From Panulirus ornatus (lineage: Eukaryota; Arthropoda; Malacostraca; Decapoda; Palinuridae), in NCBI RefSeq assembly GCF_036320965.1, contig NC_092225.1:57475924-57539923 (forward strand): 64,000 nt of DNA. The letters are read 5' to 3'. A model generated the notes under the pieces. The model had not been told where the DNA came from. It made no database searches and was given only the letters and a program-made list of their open reading frames with translations. How positions within the stretch are numbered: the stretch's first letter is position 1; each line of letters starts with the position of its first letter. Shown here piece after piece: positions 37,190 through 50,679 of the stretch. The position numbers were made by a program, and so were the translations under genes.

Positions 37190-37940
37190 CAGCTGTCGCT
37201 ACTTCCATCACTGTCTCACTCCACTGCTATGATGAACCATACTTTTATACCCACTAAGTTTCCTCTTTACCCTTTCACAACCCTCCCAAGTTCGGAAGGC
37301 AGCTTTTGTAGTTCCTCACTCGGATCTGCCATCAGAAATGGGTCATCGGCAAACAGGAACTGACAGACCTCCACAGACAGACAGACACACACACACACAC
37401 ACACACACACACCCATCATACTGCAGACCTGCCCCTCAGTCCAAGATCTTCGCGTTCACCTCGCTTCATGTATACAGATAAAGCAGCCATGATGAAAGCA
37501 CGCACCCCTCCCGCAGCCCCACCTTCACCTGGAACCACTCATCCTCCCTCTGTACCTACTCGCACTCACGCCTTTTTCTCTTGACAGGAGTTCCTTACTG
37601 ATTCCAGTAACTTTCCTCACACATAAATTCGTAACATCTTCCACAAAGCATCTCTATCAATCCCATCATAACTTTCTCCAGATTCATAGATGTCTCGTAC
37701 AACTCCTTCTGTCTCTCTGGGAAAAAATTTCACACACATTCGGCAAATCAAACACCTGCTGCACACGTTCTCCACCATTCTGGAAACCAAACTGCTTCTC
37801 CCCAGTCCAATTCTCTATGCTGGTCACCACACACTCGGTCACACACTCTCCCATACAACTTACCAGGTACACTCAACACACAAGACCACAGCAATCTTAC
37901 CATTCACTTTTGTCCCCATTTGTCTTAATGGCATAATACG
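37190..37940 (-). mobile_element. Diverged RTE-like LINE reverse-transcriptase relic (copy J)
   Basis: The minus strand gives, with frameshifts: KTNGDKSE, LVSCMGECVTECVVTSIENW, GEKQFGFQNGG and VQQVFDLPNVCEIF (37684-37872), then VKVGLREGCVLSSWLLYLYT and SEVNAKILD (about 37440-37540), and FLFADDPFLMADPSEELQKL (about 37300-37360). It is collinear with copy C2 but far more diverged. Here the FADD motif is still readable while the frame is broken. A (CA)n tract (37386-37412) interrupts it between motifs B and C. Confidence 0.75.
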
Positions 37941-39019
<1,079 letters not shown>

Positions 39020-39590
39020 TAGCAAGATGGTGTACTGGTGCCTGGCCTGGCAGCTCACCAGCTACAGATTCACCAGCTGGTGTACTTATGCCTGGCCTGG
39101 CAGCTCACCAGCTACAGCTTCACCAGCTGGTGTACTTATGCCTAGCCTGGCAGCTTCACCAGCTGGTGTAGTGGTGCCTGGCCTGGCAGATTCACCAGCC
39201 GTTGCAGTGGTGCCTGTTCTGGTAGCTTCACCAGCTGGTGTAGTGGTGCCTGGCTTGGCAGATTCACCAGCTGGTGTAGTGGTGCCTGGCAGCTTCACCA
39301 GCTGGTGTAGTGGCCTGGCAGCTTCACCAGCTGGTGTAGTGATGCCTGGCAGCTTCACCAGCTGGTGTAGTGGCCTGGCAGCTTCACCAGCTGGTGTAGT
39401 GGCCTGGCAGCTTCACCAGCTGGTATAGTGGCCTGGCAGCTTCACCAGCTGGTGTAGTGGCCTGGCAGCCTCATCAGATGGTATAGTGGCCTGGCAGCTT
39501 CACCAGCTGGTGTAGTGATGCCTGGCAGCTTCACCAGCTGGTTTAGTGGCCTGGCAGCTTCACCAGGTTAACGTCAGCTGGTGAGGTGTA
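39020..39590 (+). repeat. Minisatellite, 29-bp core unit with 35-bp and longer variants
   Basis: The unit is GTGGCCTGGCAGCTTCACCA followed by GCTGGTGTA. From 39290 on, most units are 29 bp; earlier ones carry a 6-bp TGCCTG insertion (35 bp). The 133-codon frame 39027-39428 reads as SPAGVVVPGLAD-type repeats and is a consequence of the array. Confidence 0.93.
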
Positions 39591-39868
39591 ATAATTTTCC
39601 CTGTGGTACAGAGTCAGTAATAAGGTAAACAGCAGTAATGTGCCCAGCTGCCACACTCACCCGGGCCGGGAATTTATGACCTTGATGACCAACACTTCCT
39701 CGTAATGCTACAGTAGCCAAATGCCACAATGGGCCACGACCTCCATGGTTTAAATATGCGTATTTTCGCTGACGAGGCGAGGGCCACTAGAGCAGGATGG
39801 GTTCCCAGTATTTCAGCTCGCGCTGGGCAAGGTAAATACTGAGGAGACGAGCAAATTGCAAAATGTGG

Positions 39869-40345
39869 CGTCCTCGTTGAACACAGTTCTTCTGTGTCCT
39901 CGTTTAACACTAACACTATCCTTGCGTGTTCTCGTTTAACACAATCCACCCGTGTCCTCGTTTAACAATCCTTCTGTGTTCTCATTCGACACAATCCTCC
40001 CATGTCCTCGTTTCACACAATCCTTCCATGTCCTCGTTTAACACAATCCTTACGTGTTCCCGTTCAACACTATCCTTCCGTGTACTTGTTTAACACAATT
40101 CTTCCCTGTCCTCGTTTCACACAATCCTCTCGTGTCCTAGTTTAACACAATCCACCAGTGTTCTAGTTTAAACAAACATCCTGTGTCTTCGTTTAACACA
40201 ATCCTTCGGTGTCCTCGTTCAACATAATCCTCCCGTGTCCCCGTTTAACACAATCCTTCCGTGTCCTCGTTTAACACAATCCTTCCGTGTCCTCGTTTAA
40301 CACAATCCTCCCGTGTCTTCATTTAACACAATCCACCGCTTAAAG
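39869..40345 (+). repeat. 26-bp minisatellite, about 18 copies
   Basis: The unit is GTCCTCGTTTAACACAATCC then TTCCGT. Units vary mostly at TTCC/CTCC/CACC and ATTTAAC. It starts about 280 bp after the 29-bp array. Confidence 0.93.
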
Positions 40346-40794
40346 CTGAGACATAGATCCCAGGGCTGATCTTACGGTAAGGGATTAAAAAATCATTTGC
40401 TTCGATCCCTCGTTTGCATGTTAATGGCCTCATTGCAGCGTTTTAGGATGCACATCACAAGTATTACCGGACATTTATGTGAACGTGAATTGTTACAAGA
40501 CCATGACTGTGGACCTACACCTGTTCTTATCCCCAGCTTAACAGCATATCATCCAGAATTATGAACCCGTGAACAAAAACAGTCATATTTCATATGAACG
40601 CATCCCACTGTCCTTGAGTAAACAAAACGTCTATACTCATGTATGTAAGTATATATGCGAGTACGTATGTACATATGTATGTATGTATGTAAACATGTAT
40701 GAAATTATCATATGCGTGTTGAATGGGGTAAATTATACACTCTATTGCCGTGTCTCTAAACCTTGTTTAATATGTACCATTTATATATGTGGTA
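40346..40794. other. Unassigned DNA
   Basis: Includes a short imperfect (GTAT)n at about 40630-40690. Confidence 0.45.
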
Positions 40795-41027
40795 TACCGG
40801 GCTCGACGTGCTGTCAATGGATTGAATCAGGGCGTGTGAAGCGTCTGGGGTAAACCATGGAAAGTTCTGTGGGGCCTGGATGTGGAAAGGGAGCTGTGGT
40901 TTCGGTGCATTATTACATGACAGCTAGAGACTGAGTGTGAACGGATGTGGCCTTTGTTGTCTTTTCCTAGCGTTACCTCGCGCACATGCGGGGGGAGGGG
41001 GTTGTTATTTCATGTGTGGCGGGGTAA
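40795..41027 (+). mobile_element. RTE-like LINE 3' UTR fragment fused to a second copy (F1)
   Basis: Starts GGTATACCGGGCTCGACGTG (the coding-end/UTR junction) and runs through the first half of the 3' UTR, including TCTTTTCCTAGCGTTACCTC and a G-rich stretch. At about 41028 it switches into LINE coding sequence (VSLNGEKLEEV). The UTR's CA/TA spacer and terminal core are missing, so F1 is truncated at the fusion. Confidence 0.85.
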
Positions 41028-41826
41028 CTGGGAGGTAAGTTTGAATGGAGAAAAACTGGAGGAAGTAAAGTGTTTTAGACATCTGGGAGTGGATCTGGCA
41101 GCGGATGGAACCATGGAAGCGGAAGTGGATCATAGGGTGGGGGAGGGGGCGAAAATCCTGGGAGCCTTGAAGAATGTGTGGAAGTCGAGAACATTATCTC
41201 GGAAAGCATAAATGGGTATGTTTGAAGGAATAGTGGTTCCAACAATGTTGTATGGTTGCGAGGCGTGGGCTATGGATAGAGTTGTGCGCAGGAGGATGGA
41301 TGTGCTGGAAATGAGATGTTTGAGGTCAATGTGTGGTGTGAGGTGGTTTGATCGAGTAAGTAACGTAAGGGTAAGAGAGATGTGTGGAAATAAAAAGAGC
41401 GTGGTTGAGAGAGCAGAAGAGGGTGTTTTGAAATGGTTTGGGCACATGGAGAGAATGAGTGAGGAAAGATTGACCAAGAGGATATATGTGTCGGAGGTGG
41501 AGGGAACGAGAAGTGGGAGACCAAATTGGAGGTGGAAAGATGGAGTGAAAAAGATTTTGTGTGATCGGGGCCTGAACATGCAGGAGGGTGAAAGGAGGGC
41601 AAGGAATAGAGTGAATTGGATCGATGTGGTATACCGGGGTTGACGTGCTGTCAGTGGATTGAATCAGGGCATGTGAAGCGTCTGGGGTAAACCATGGAAA
41701 GCTGTGTAGGTATGTATATTTGCGTGTGTGAACGTATGTATATACATGTGTATGGGGGTGGGTTGGACCATTTCTTTCGTCTGTTTCCTTGCGCTACCTC
41801 GCAAACGCGGGAGACAGCGGCAAAAA

Positions 41827-41843
<17 letters not shown>
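41028..41843 (+). mobile_element. RTE-like LINE C-terminal half, 3' UTR and A tail (F2)
   Basis: The plus frames 40945-41211 and 41212-41643 are one reading frame broken by a single AAA-to-TAA change at 41209. They encode [68 protein letters not shown] and NRVNWIDVVYRG, then stop. A short 3' UTR like those of C2 and D follows, with core CGCAAACGCGGGAGACAGCG, 24 A and a short (TA)n. The RT palm is missing. This is the best-preserved C-terminal half in the window, hence among the youngest copies. Confidence 0.9.
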
Positions 41844-41857
<14 letters not shown>

Positions 41858-42099
41858 TGTCGGCCGTAATTGCTATCGAGTGACTGATATTCGTTAATAA
41901 CGTACAATCCAAACATACGGAATATAGAGGAAATCTAATCCTATTCTGCCCGGTCGAGGGTTATGCAAGAAAAAACGTTTTCCTCATCATCACAGAAAAC
42001 GCACATGCCACAATACAGCGGAGGAGCCAACACCAGGTGTCGTCTGGAAGACATAGGAAGATGTGCGAGGCATCTCCAGCATCACTGTGACCATTACTG

Positions 42100-43620
42100 A
42101 GGGAGGGAGTATGTTGAGGGATCTGTTGTCAATAACACCAGCGAACGTGACGCAAGGAACGTGGCCCATGGACCCGCCTCAGTCCTCCCTGTAGCCATGA
42201 CCAGCATGGATGATGTGTTGTCTAGACTCGGCTTCGACACCCCCTGCGTCCACCAGCTGCGTGGAAGATGGCGAAAGCAGCTCCAACATTCCATGTGGCC
42301 ATGGCCAGCACTCGAGATCTTTTTTTTTTTGCTGTGAGCGTCACCATTTCCATGTGGCCACGTGAAACGCACAGCATATAGGAAGGGTATTCAGCCAATC
42401 CTGTGGCCTTGTAAAGCACAGACTATGTTGCAGTGAGCTTCATTCTTTTTCTTGGCCATAGAATGAGTCAAATATGTTACGTCGGCCTTGAACACACTCT
42501 ATGGCCATGAACAGCGTAGAGCGTGTTACAAGGAGCCGTGACACTCTCTATGGCCACGAACAACGTGGACGTTGGCGCAGTGAGCTCCACCAGTCACTGT
42601 GGCCATGATACAGCACGAAGTATGTCGTGAGGCTTTTCAACGCTCCCTTGTGGCCCATGACCATCCCGGAACCTGTTGCAGGGAGCTTCACCATACCATG
42701 TGGTCATGAGCAATGTGAACCATGTTGCAAGAAGCTTCAACACCCCATGTGGCCATTAGCAATGTGAACCATGTTGCAGGGAGACAACATGTGGCCATGA
42801 GTAATGTGAACCATGTTGCAGGGAACATCAACATTCTTTGTGGCCATGAGCAATGTGAAACATGTTGCAAGGAGATTCAACATGTGGCCATAAGCAGTGT
42901 GAACCATGTTGCAAGGAGATTCAACATGTGGCCATGAGCAGTATGAACCATGTTGCAGGGAACATCAATATTCTTTGTGGCCATGAGCAATGTGAAACAT
43001 GTTGCAAGGAGATTCAACATTCCATGTGGCCATGAGGAATGTGAACCATGATGTGGGGAGATTCAACATTCTTTGTGGTCATGAGCAATATGAAACATGT
43101 AGCAAGGAGATTCCAAATTCCATGTGGCCATTAGCAATATGAACCATGTTGCAGGGAACATTCACATTCTTAGTGGCCATGAGCAATGTGAAACATGTAG
43201 CAAGAAGATTCAACATTCCATGTGGCCATGAACAATGTGAACCATGTTGCGGGGAGATTCAACATTCTTTGTGGCTACAGGAATGTGAGACATGTTGCAG
43301 AGAACTTCAACATTAAATGTGGTCATGAGAAATATGAACCATATTGCAGAGAGACTCATCATTCCATGAGATCATGAGCAATGTGAAACATGTTGCAAGG
43401 AGATTCAACATCCCATGTGGTCATGGGCAATGTGAAACATGTTGCAAGGAGATTTGAAACTTCCTGTGTCCATGAACCATCTGGAGCCTGGCACAGTAAG
43501 CTGAAACACTCGCAAGTAGTCATGAACAATACAGAGCTTGTTGCATGCAGCTTAAGCGTTCCATGTGTTCATGAACAAAGGGAGACATATTTCAAGGAAA
43601 TCCAACAATCCCTATGGCCA
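42100..43620 (+). repeat. 49-bp minisatellite, about 30 units
   Basis: The unit reads CATGTGGCCATGAGCAATGT, GAAACATGTTGCAAGGAGAT, TCAACATTC. It is best preserved from 42690 to 43450 with alternating CAAGGAGATTC and CAGGGAACATC subtypes. Both ends decay to scattered GTGGCCATGA words. Its start resembles the 47-bp array unit (GTGGCCATGAG, then ATGTGAA). Confidence 0.88.
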
Positions 43621-43658
43621 TAAACCTCTGGGTAATGCGCTGCCAACAGTAATTTCCG

Positions 43659-43660
<2 letters not shown>

Positions 43661-43754
<94 letters not shown>

Positions 43755-43846
43755 GAGAGGAGAAGAGAAGAGAAGACAAGAGAAGACAAGAGAAGAGAAG
43801 AGAAGAGAAGAGAGAGAGAGAGAGAGAGAAGGGGAGAGAGAGTGTG
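43661..43846 (+). repeat. Compound purine microsatellite: (GA)n, (GACA)n, (GAGAA)n
   Basis: (GA)n to about 43733, then GACA units, then GAGAAGA/GACAAGA units, then (GA)n again. Virtually pure purine apart from the CAs. Confidence 0.96.
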
Positions 43847-44149
43847 TGTTCAAGGCAATAGAGTACAGACAACAGAAGGTCTGTTGGCCCATGTCTTGGT
43901 TATATGTTCTGAATTTTTATCTATCTATCCCCAAGGTAAGTGGCTGAAATTAGGATAGAACACTAGGATGGCTCTCTCCCTCCCCATCCCATCTACTCCC
44001 TCACAACAGAAGCTAGCAGGAAAAGGACTGGAAGAAGAATCATGCATTGGTGAAGTACGCCTTCGTGGAATTTTACTGGACAGAACGAAAGGAAAATCCG
44101 AATAGAAAATCTTACTGCACCATCCCATCCTTTGCTGCATTCCAATATA

Positions 44150-45400
44150 TTCTTAAGGTCTGGATTTAAAGTTTTTGCGCTTACAACTTTTGACGATAAC
44201 TTTTTCCGGTTTGTCCAACGAATTTAACCGCAAAGACACATTCTTCAACGTCAATATTACATCTTGTAGCTTTAAGTTTCATTCCAGTTCTCATAGTAAT
44301 TGTATTTTCCCGTATTTCATTTAGTTATCGTGATTCTACACTGTCAAATCTATCAAAAATTTCGAAAATTTCTATTAGCCCACCGCAAATTCCACGCTTC
44401 TTAAGAGAAAAGAAATCTACTCGTCTTAACCTCTCAATAATACGAGTCGCTTTGAGACAGCATCAGGCTTGTCGCACGTCTTTGTATTTGTTCCAGTGTT
44501 TCTCATCTTTACCGTAAACTGGGGAACAGAATTAAACATTTTATACTAAACATTCTCGATGAGAGACAATGTTTAGTATACATCAGACTGTCATTAATAA
44601 CTCTATCATCTGTCTCTTCATACACATTAGTTAGGAGAATTTCCATATATATGAGAGTAAGATTTTATGATTTAATCTAAAAAGTGCTTAGTTTTACACC
44701 AGTCTGTAATGAATTTCACCTACCATTTGTCTGACCACTTTAGTAGTTTGTTAAGATCTTATTCATTATTTCACAGTCCTGCCCATTAACAGCTCTGCCT
44801 CCTTATGTTGTAACATGAGCAGACTCGAACGTCTTAGATAAACAACTAAATTCTACATCATTACTGAATATCAAGAAATGAGCTGGGTTAAGGACCGATC
44901 CCTGTGACACACCACTCGTCACGTTCAACCAGTCTGAGGTTTCGCCATTTAAAATTACAAGTTGCTCTCCTTCGATGAGCCAGTCACTAATTCAAGCACA
45001 CAGCTCGACCCCTATTCCATGTGAGTGTTATCTACAAAGTAGTCTCTCGTGTGGTTCTTCATCGAGTGCTTTTTGAAAGCATTCCCTGTTTCTGTACATA
45101 ACCTCGAACATTTTAGCACACATAGTAGACAAAATCTTTTGTTACGGATGCCACGCTGGTTGTCCAGTCTATATCACAGTCATCAAGACCTGTATTTATT
45201 CATCGATTTACCTAGAAGTAACATGAGGTTCACAGGGGCAGTAACTGAAGACACATTTCATATTTCCTTCCTTTCTTATAGGGAAGACATTCGCCACTCT
45301 CAAGGCTTTAGGTGCTATACCTTCCATTAGCGATTTCTAGAATATCTACATCATGGGAAATATCAGAATGCCGTCTGGCCCTTTTCAAAGCTCCTGAGGC
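44150..45400 (-). mobile_element. CR1/Jockey-type LINE reverse-transcriptase relic
   Basis: Minus-strand translation gives ALDEEPHERLL (about 45070), LIEGEQLVILNGETSDWLN followed by VTSGVSQGSVLNPAHFLIF (about 44870-44985, RT motif B), and farther on RVIERLRRVDFFSLKKRG and GLIEIFEIFDRFDSV (about 44330-44450), the conserved C-terminal block of CR1/L2-type LINEs. Lastly GMKLKATRCNI lies near 44270. Motif C lies in a part disrupted by deletion and by a small hairpin (44542-44580). The coding identity is clear, the copy dead. Frames on the plus strand here are shadows. Confidence 0.75.
44542..44580. repeat. Perfect 13-bp inverted repeat
   Basis: TATACTAAACATT (44542-44554) and AATGTTTAGTATA (44568-44580) flank a 13-bp loop, inside the LINE relic. 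It may be a tiny hairpin insertion or a mutational hairpin. Confidence 0.85.
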
Positions 45401-45809
45401 TACGTTACCAGGGCCAGTCGAATTTTGTCTGGCTTTAATTCATCTAAGCATTTACGCTCTTCTGGATTCCTAGTTTCGACGTAAGTTTGATCATTTGGCA
45501 TCGGATCCTCGAAGCAATTTTTGCGGTTGTGGTATGAATGACGATTCTTCTTCGACTGTTTACGCACCGTTGAAAATTTTCCTTAACATGAAGACCAAAA
45601 TACATGTCGTTATCAGCTGCTTTACCATATTTTCATTGCTGCTGGCATTCTTATTGTATCTTTAATGCTCTGTCTTTATCGATTTCAGTCTTGTGGATTA
45701 AATAATTCCTTTGGTTTGTTTTTAACATTTCATGGACTTTTATGTTTTCCTACGATCGCAATGACTTGGTTCTATTACTTTTTTTTTACGTTATCTTTGA
45801 TATTTTCAT

Positions 45810-45811
<2 letters not shown>
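45401..45811. other. Probable upstream part of the LINE relic, too decayed to read
   Basis: No clear motif. Position suggests upstream RT sequence of the minus-strand LINE, but I cannot show it. Confidence 0.3.

Positions 45812-45890
<79 letters not shown>
45812..45890 (+). repeat. (GA)n microsatellite
   Basis: About 39 GA units. Confidence 0.97.
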
Positions 45891-45893
<3 letters not shown>

Positions 45894-46160
45894 CGAGACC
45901 CTCGTAAATATTTTCAGAATATTGTCTTTTTCTTATGATTAAAGTCTTGGATATTACAGCGCTGGAGAGGAGGTTCCAGGCACGCAGGGCAGCTTATATA
46001 ATTCAATATCCAGCACTTTAGCCCAGCTGCTGAGGAGAGATGATTGGGAGCCTGATGATGGAGGATTAGGTTGAGCTGGATAAATGCATACAATAATATG
46101 CTATGACGGATACACTGAGACCAGGAATATTTCTGCACTATCTTTTCTCCATAACCCGAG

Positions 46161-46163
<3 letters not shown>

Positions 46164-46242
<79 letters not shown>

Positions 46243-46246
46243 TTTT
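46164..46246. repeat. (TA)n plus T tract
   Basis: About 35 TA units and about 12 T, the tail of LINE copy G. Confidence 0.97.
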
Positions 46247-46290
46247 ATTATACTTTGTCGCTGTCTCCCGCGTTTGCGAGGGAGAGAAGT
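46247..46290 (-). mobile_element. RTE-like LINE tail fragment (copy G)
   Basis: Only about 35 bp of the terminal core remains (minus: CTCGCAAACGCGGGAGACAG, then CGACAAAGTATAATAA) before T/(TA)n. It is an extremely 5'-truncated insertion or a deletion remnant. Confidence 0.7.
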
Positions 46291-49008
46291 AATGTGTGAT
46301 ACGTCAAGGGCTGACTAGTGAAACAGAAATATTTTACCCCAGGGGGTTAATACAGTGGTAATGGTCGAGGGTACGGCGACTATCTACCATTGGAGTGTTC
46401 ATAAGAGACTCAATATAGGTCGTTCGTTCAAAGACATGTATTTGGCGTAGACTGTAAGAGCCACGACAGAACTGATCTATGAAAGCAAACCCACCAATGA
46501 CTTCGAAATGACGCCCATCAGGTACTGGCAGTGCGATCCTCAAGATGAGTGACCATCCAAGACACATCACCAACTGTATAAACTGTGAGTGCCGGTGTCT
46601 GACATACTGGCCTCACGATGTTACACTCAAAAGCCGAGGATGTTTAGAAGAAGTCCTCCTCCTCTTGCTTGTCTTCTCATTTGATGGTATATATGAAGTA
46701 AGGTACGAAAAAAAGGAAGTTCTTATGAGAAAACGATCAGAAATATGCTCAATATGTAATCATAATGGTGTTATTTACCTTAATTCTGGAACCTCTACTG
46801 ACATGAAAAATGATCAAGATAATCACTCGTCAGAGATAGAGAGTAAAGCAATAATACGTAGAAGCTAATGGTCTTGTGTCTGTACAGCGTATTCAACTCT
46901 GTTTCCATTGTAACTTGTCAAAGGTTCTTGTCTATAATCAGGAGATCCTATTTCAAAGGTTCGGTCTTTTGGTAATCTCGCGATCATTTGTCTTTATTCT
47001 CTTCCTCCCTGGTGGACGACAACCTCCTGAAAATAACACCCTAATGCTCTTTGGCCCAGGTACCTTGCAATGCACTTCACGGTTACATGATAACACAGAA
47101 GCCAGGGATCATAGAACGTGGCCCCCCACTGCTTCGTGACACCTCACGGACGGCTTACCGAGCTGGTTACATAACTCATTGCCGAAGTGTATTGAACTTA
47201 TGGGAGATCAGCCTTATCACTGACGAAAACCTTTGGCTCGTCAGGCCCTAAACGATACCAGTACTACAGAGTTTGAACATTTTGAACATTTGAAGTTCGG
47301 GGGTTGATAAATGTATATCTATTGTTCAATGTACAAACGAAACGTTTAGTAGGGAGTATGAAACTGGACGCAAATATGTAAGGTATCACAGAACTAAATA
47401 TGTACAACGTATTGACGTAAAGTTTTGATATATGGAATATGACACTGGGTCATGTAACACAACGTGGGTACACGGCATGATGGGGCTGCCCTTTGATATT
47501 ATTCCATTCCTCTCACCTGAGCGCTGGTTTATTGATATGTGTATGTTAGCGAGAGCAATATCTTAATTAAATTCTGAAATTGAAATCCAGCTGGCATTCC
47601 GCTAATGTACCCTCAAGTGCACAGAATGAACTATGACATTAGGTCGAGTTCGTGGTCTTCGGAAGCGCTCATCACCCTCCAGCTCACCTCCATTACTTCA
47701 CATTTACAGACAAAATTGGTAACACGCTCCTGGTGTTACCCAGGACCTTTCTGAAGGCTCCTGCAGCCCAAGCTAAGCAACCTTCAGCAGCAGGGAAAGA
47801 CAGACACCTTTCGGAGTGAGACGTTCTTTGAGGAGGTTGGACTTCTAGTGATACAGCCTTGCCAAAAGGTGACTTCTCCATCGTGGAGTTACACCTCGAG
47901 CAAGAATCACAATTTCGCAACAACCTCTTTTCCAGGAGTTCGTTCAGCTTCAAAGCTGCGCTACATCCAGTAGCAGGAAAATGACGGACCCCCTTGGGGT
48001 GAGAAGTTCAATACACTTTATCTAAAACATAATTACCACCGCAATCAGGATCCATTAAATACACAGAAACTAGAATATCGCATTCTCTGCCAGCTAGGAA
48101 GCGGGAATAATGGCGTATACACACTAGAACTGTATTCTCTGGACTACCCAGGTGATAGACGTAATTTCTGAGGCCTTCATGACCATAGTGGTAAAAGGTA
48201 CAAAATTAAAAGAAGCAAGACAGACGAGCCACACACTTGCCTGAAATGACCACTTGTAAGGCATATGGTCCAATCCTTTAGCAAGGCTGCCCGTATATCA
48301 CATCACAGGTGATCTCTTATCTACACATTAGCAGAACACAGTAAAGAAACAGTGTGAGCCGTCTAGGAATTTTTCTTTTTTATACAAGGCCTAAAATTTG
48401 CCCAGACATTTCCCTTCCTCCATGTTATCAAAATGATGCTGACACACACAGCCTGCTGAGAGAAGTTGGTAGCCCTCACAAGCATACGAAAAATAAACAA
48501 ACCCACTGACGAATAAATACTAACATTAGGTTAACGACCAACTTCGTGTACCACTGAAAAAAAAGAACAAAAAGAAAAACATGGATATTTCATATCAACT
48601 TCTAATGCCATTTAGCAGCACCAGCGTTAACCCTGACCCTCCGTCCCAACGATGTCCAGGTCACTCTTCGATAAAGTTCTGGCCTGACACAGTGCCAGAC
48701 GTGTTAGCAAAACAGACAGCTGAATGACCCTCGTTCCGTAAGGGTCATCTTGCCTGGTCCTAATCATCTCATTTTCGTCGTATGTAAGTTCGATTTCTTT
48801 TTTTTCTGCCACAGCGTCTTTTCTTTTCCTTTTTTTTTCTTGAAGTGTGAATTTTGAAGTGTGAATTTAAAGAAGCTTTAGATTTAGCAAAGACATTTTG
48901 AACAATGAGAATGATTAAGTAAGTATTCTCGAGTAAAATCATATCTATTGGCTAACAATTGTTGGATGTACTTGAAGTCTGAATTTGTACCATACTCGTC
49001 AAACAAGT

Positions 49009-49010
<2 letters not shown>
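46291..49010. other. Unassigned DNA
   Basis: No gene is supported over 2.7 kb. Frames of 86-107 codons (46545-46868 +, 47693-47953 -) have no recognised domain. Confidence 0.45.

Positions 49011-49049
<39 letters not shown>
49011..49049. repeat. (CA)n microsatellite
   Basis: About 19 CA units followed by degenerate CA-rich sequence. Confidence 0.97.
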
Positions 49050-49051
<2 letters not shown>

Positions 49052-49289
49052 GTACACAAACACACACAAATACACAGTCAGGAAGAGTGACCATGTGACA
49101 CTTTAGTTGGATTATGTGGGTCATGGAAAAGTCAAAAGAACAGGGGTACGCAACACTCGACAGTTTCTATGGTAACATAAATTGGGTAACGCAGTTCAGT
49201 AGCCAGGAACCTGGGCATTGTGGTGAAAGGTTCTGTGGAGGAATAGGAACTTAGGTAAGTTCAGCCACAACTACAGAAGGAAGGTGAGG

Positions 49290-50160
49290 GTCGAGGTAGG
49301 AATGGCTCAATAAGACATGGCAAAAAGCAAAACAGCTTCGAATTTTGCTGCTGCGAAGATAAAGACGTTTGATATTTCAGCCATCCAGCATATGTAAGGC
49401 ATAGAATAACAAGGAAAGAGTATGGCAAGACAAGAAAACGGGAACAAAGGAATTTTGAAACGAAAATTGTGGACAAGGCAGGAGAAAATCCTCAACTTTT
49501 CCATGAATTCATCAGGGGTTAACTGTCAGTTAAATAACTCCTAATCATGTTTAGGGATTCGGGGGATGAGTTTTAGAGGATAATGAAAAGTTATCTGAGG
49601 AACTGAATATGTTCAAAAATGTTTACACAGAGAAAGACGAATTAACCATAACAGAAATAATATGGAATGGACAAAAGGCCTTGGAGAGTATCGAAATATC
49701 TAGAAAAAGCCTTGAACACAATACTGAAGGGTCTTGACCCATACGAGGCACACGATCCAGATGAAATATTACCATATATGCTGTGATATGTGGAGACACG
49801 CCAGACAAACCTCTGTGAATACAGTCCGAGGTATCACAGGTGAAAGGCAAAGAGCTAACGTCATCGCTATCTCCATGGAAGGAGACAGGAAGAGGCACTG
49901 AGAAACAGACCGGTCTAAATGACGCGTTTTATCGTGTAAGGAAATGGAAAAAGATAACCAGAAAGCAGAGGAGAAACTACATACGTGATAGACAATACAG
50001 TTTTATGGAAGTGGTGAGGACGACATGGCTAACGACACTCTTTGGATTCCTGCGAAAGAGTGAGCATAGCATTGGACACATGAGAAGGACAGGTGGATTG
50101 TCTGTGTGTGTGGAATGCGTTTCGAGGGGGAGACAGAAGGTGGATGTGCCCAAGTAGAAG
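49290..50160 (+). mobile_element. CR1/Jockey-type LINE, linker and start of RT (relic)
   Basis: The plus strand, over several frames, gives RITRKEYGKTRKREQRNFET then KIVDKAGENPQLFHEFIRG (about 49400-49518), EKLSEELNMFKNVYTEKDE (about 49580-49640), ILKGLDPYEAHDPDEILPYM (about 49722-49780), and GERQRANVIAISMEGDRK (about 49838-49893). These match the linker (KENPKLFY-I), the N-SVFT segment, LKGLDPYKA-GPDEI-P-VL and W--ANV-PI-K-GDR of CR1/Jockey-type LINEs, in order. Motifs A-C are not present. Dead copy. Confidence 0.7.
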
Positions 50161-50439
50161 TAACGAAAATAAGCCAGGAGGAATGTATACAAATATTTGC
50201 CACATTCCAATCGAAAGCTTAACACTGAGCAGTGCAGTCTACAAACACCAAAAAAGATTCCAGCAACTTAATTCGGAAACCGACACATTTCTCTGGTTCT
50301 CACTGGTCTGAATTCAGATTTTCAGCTGTTTTTTTCAGGGTAAAATGATCGGGTGCTGAGCCTCGCACATGGAACCAGTCTGCCGTGCACAGAGACTGGC
50401 TCCTCCAACCCGTATACCTAAGCAGTGACGGTGGCACAG

Positions 50440-50670
50440 TGTGCTCATGTGCTGAGGTCGCCACATGTAACCACTGTTCTTGAGCGCTGAGGCTGGCACA
50501 TGTAAGCAGTGGTCTTGAGCGCTGATGGTGCCACAGGGAACCACTGTTCTTGAGGCACACATAACCACTGTATTTGAGCGCTGAGACTGCGACAGGTAAC
50601 CACTGTTCCTGAAGGCTGAGACGGACACATGTAAGCAGTGTCTTTCAGCATCGAGGCTGGTGTGCACAAA
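50440..50670 (+). repeat. About 35-bp minisatellite, six units
   Basis: The unit is CACATGTAACCACTGTTCTT then GAGCGCTGAGGCTGG. Unit lengths vary (24-36 bp). It directly precedes the 20-bp array. Confidence 0.85.
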
Positions 50671-50679
50671 CAGGCAGCT

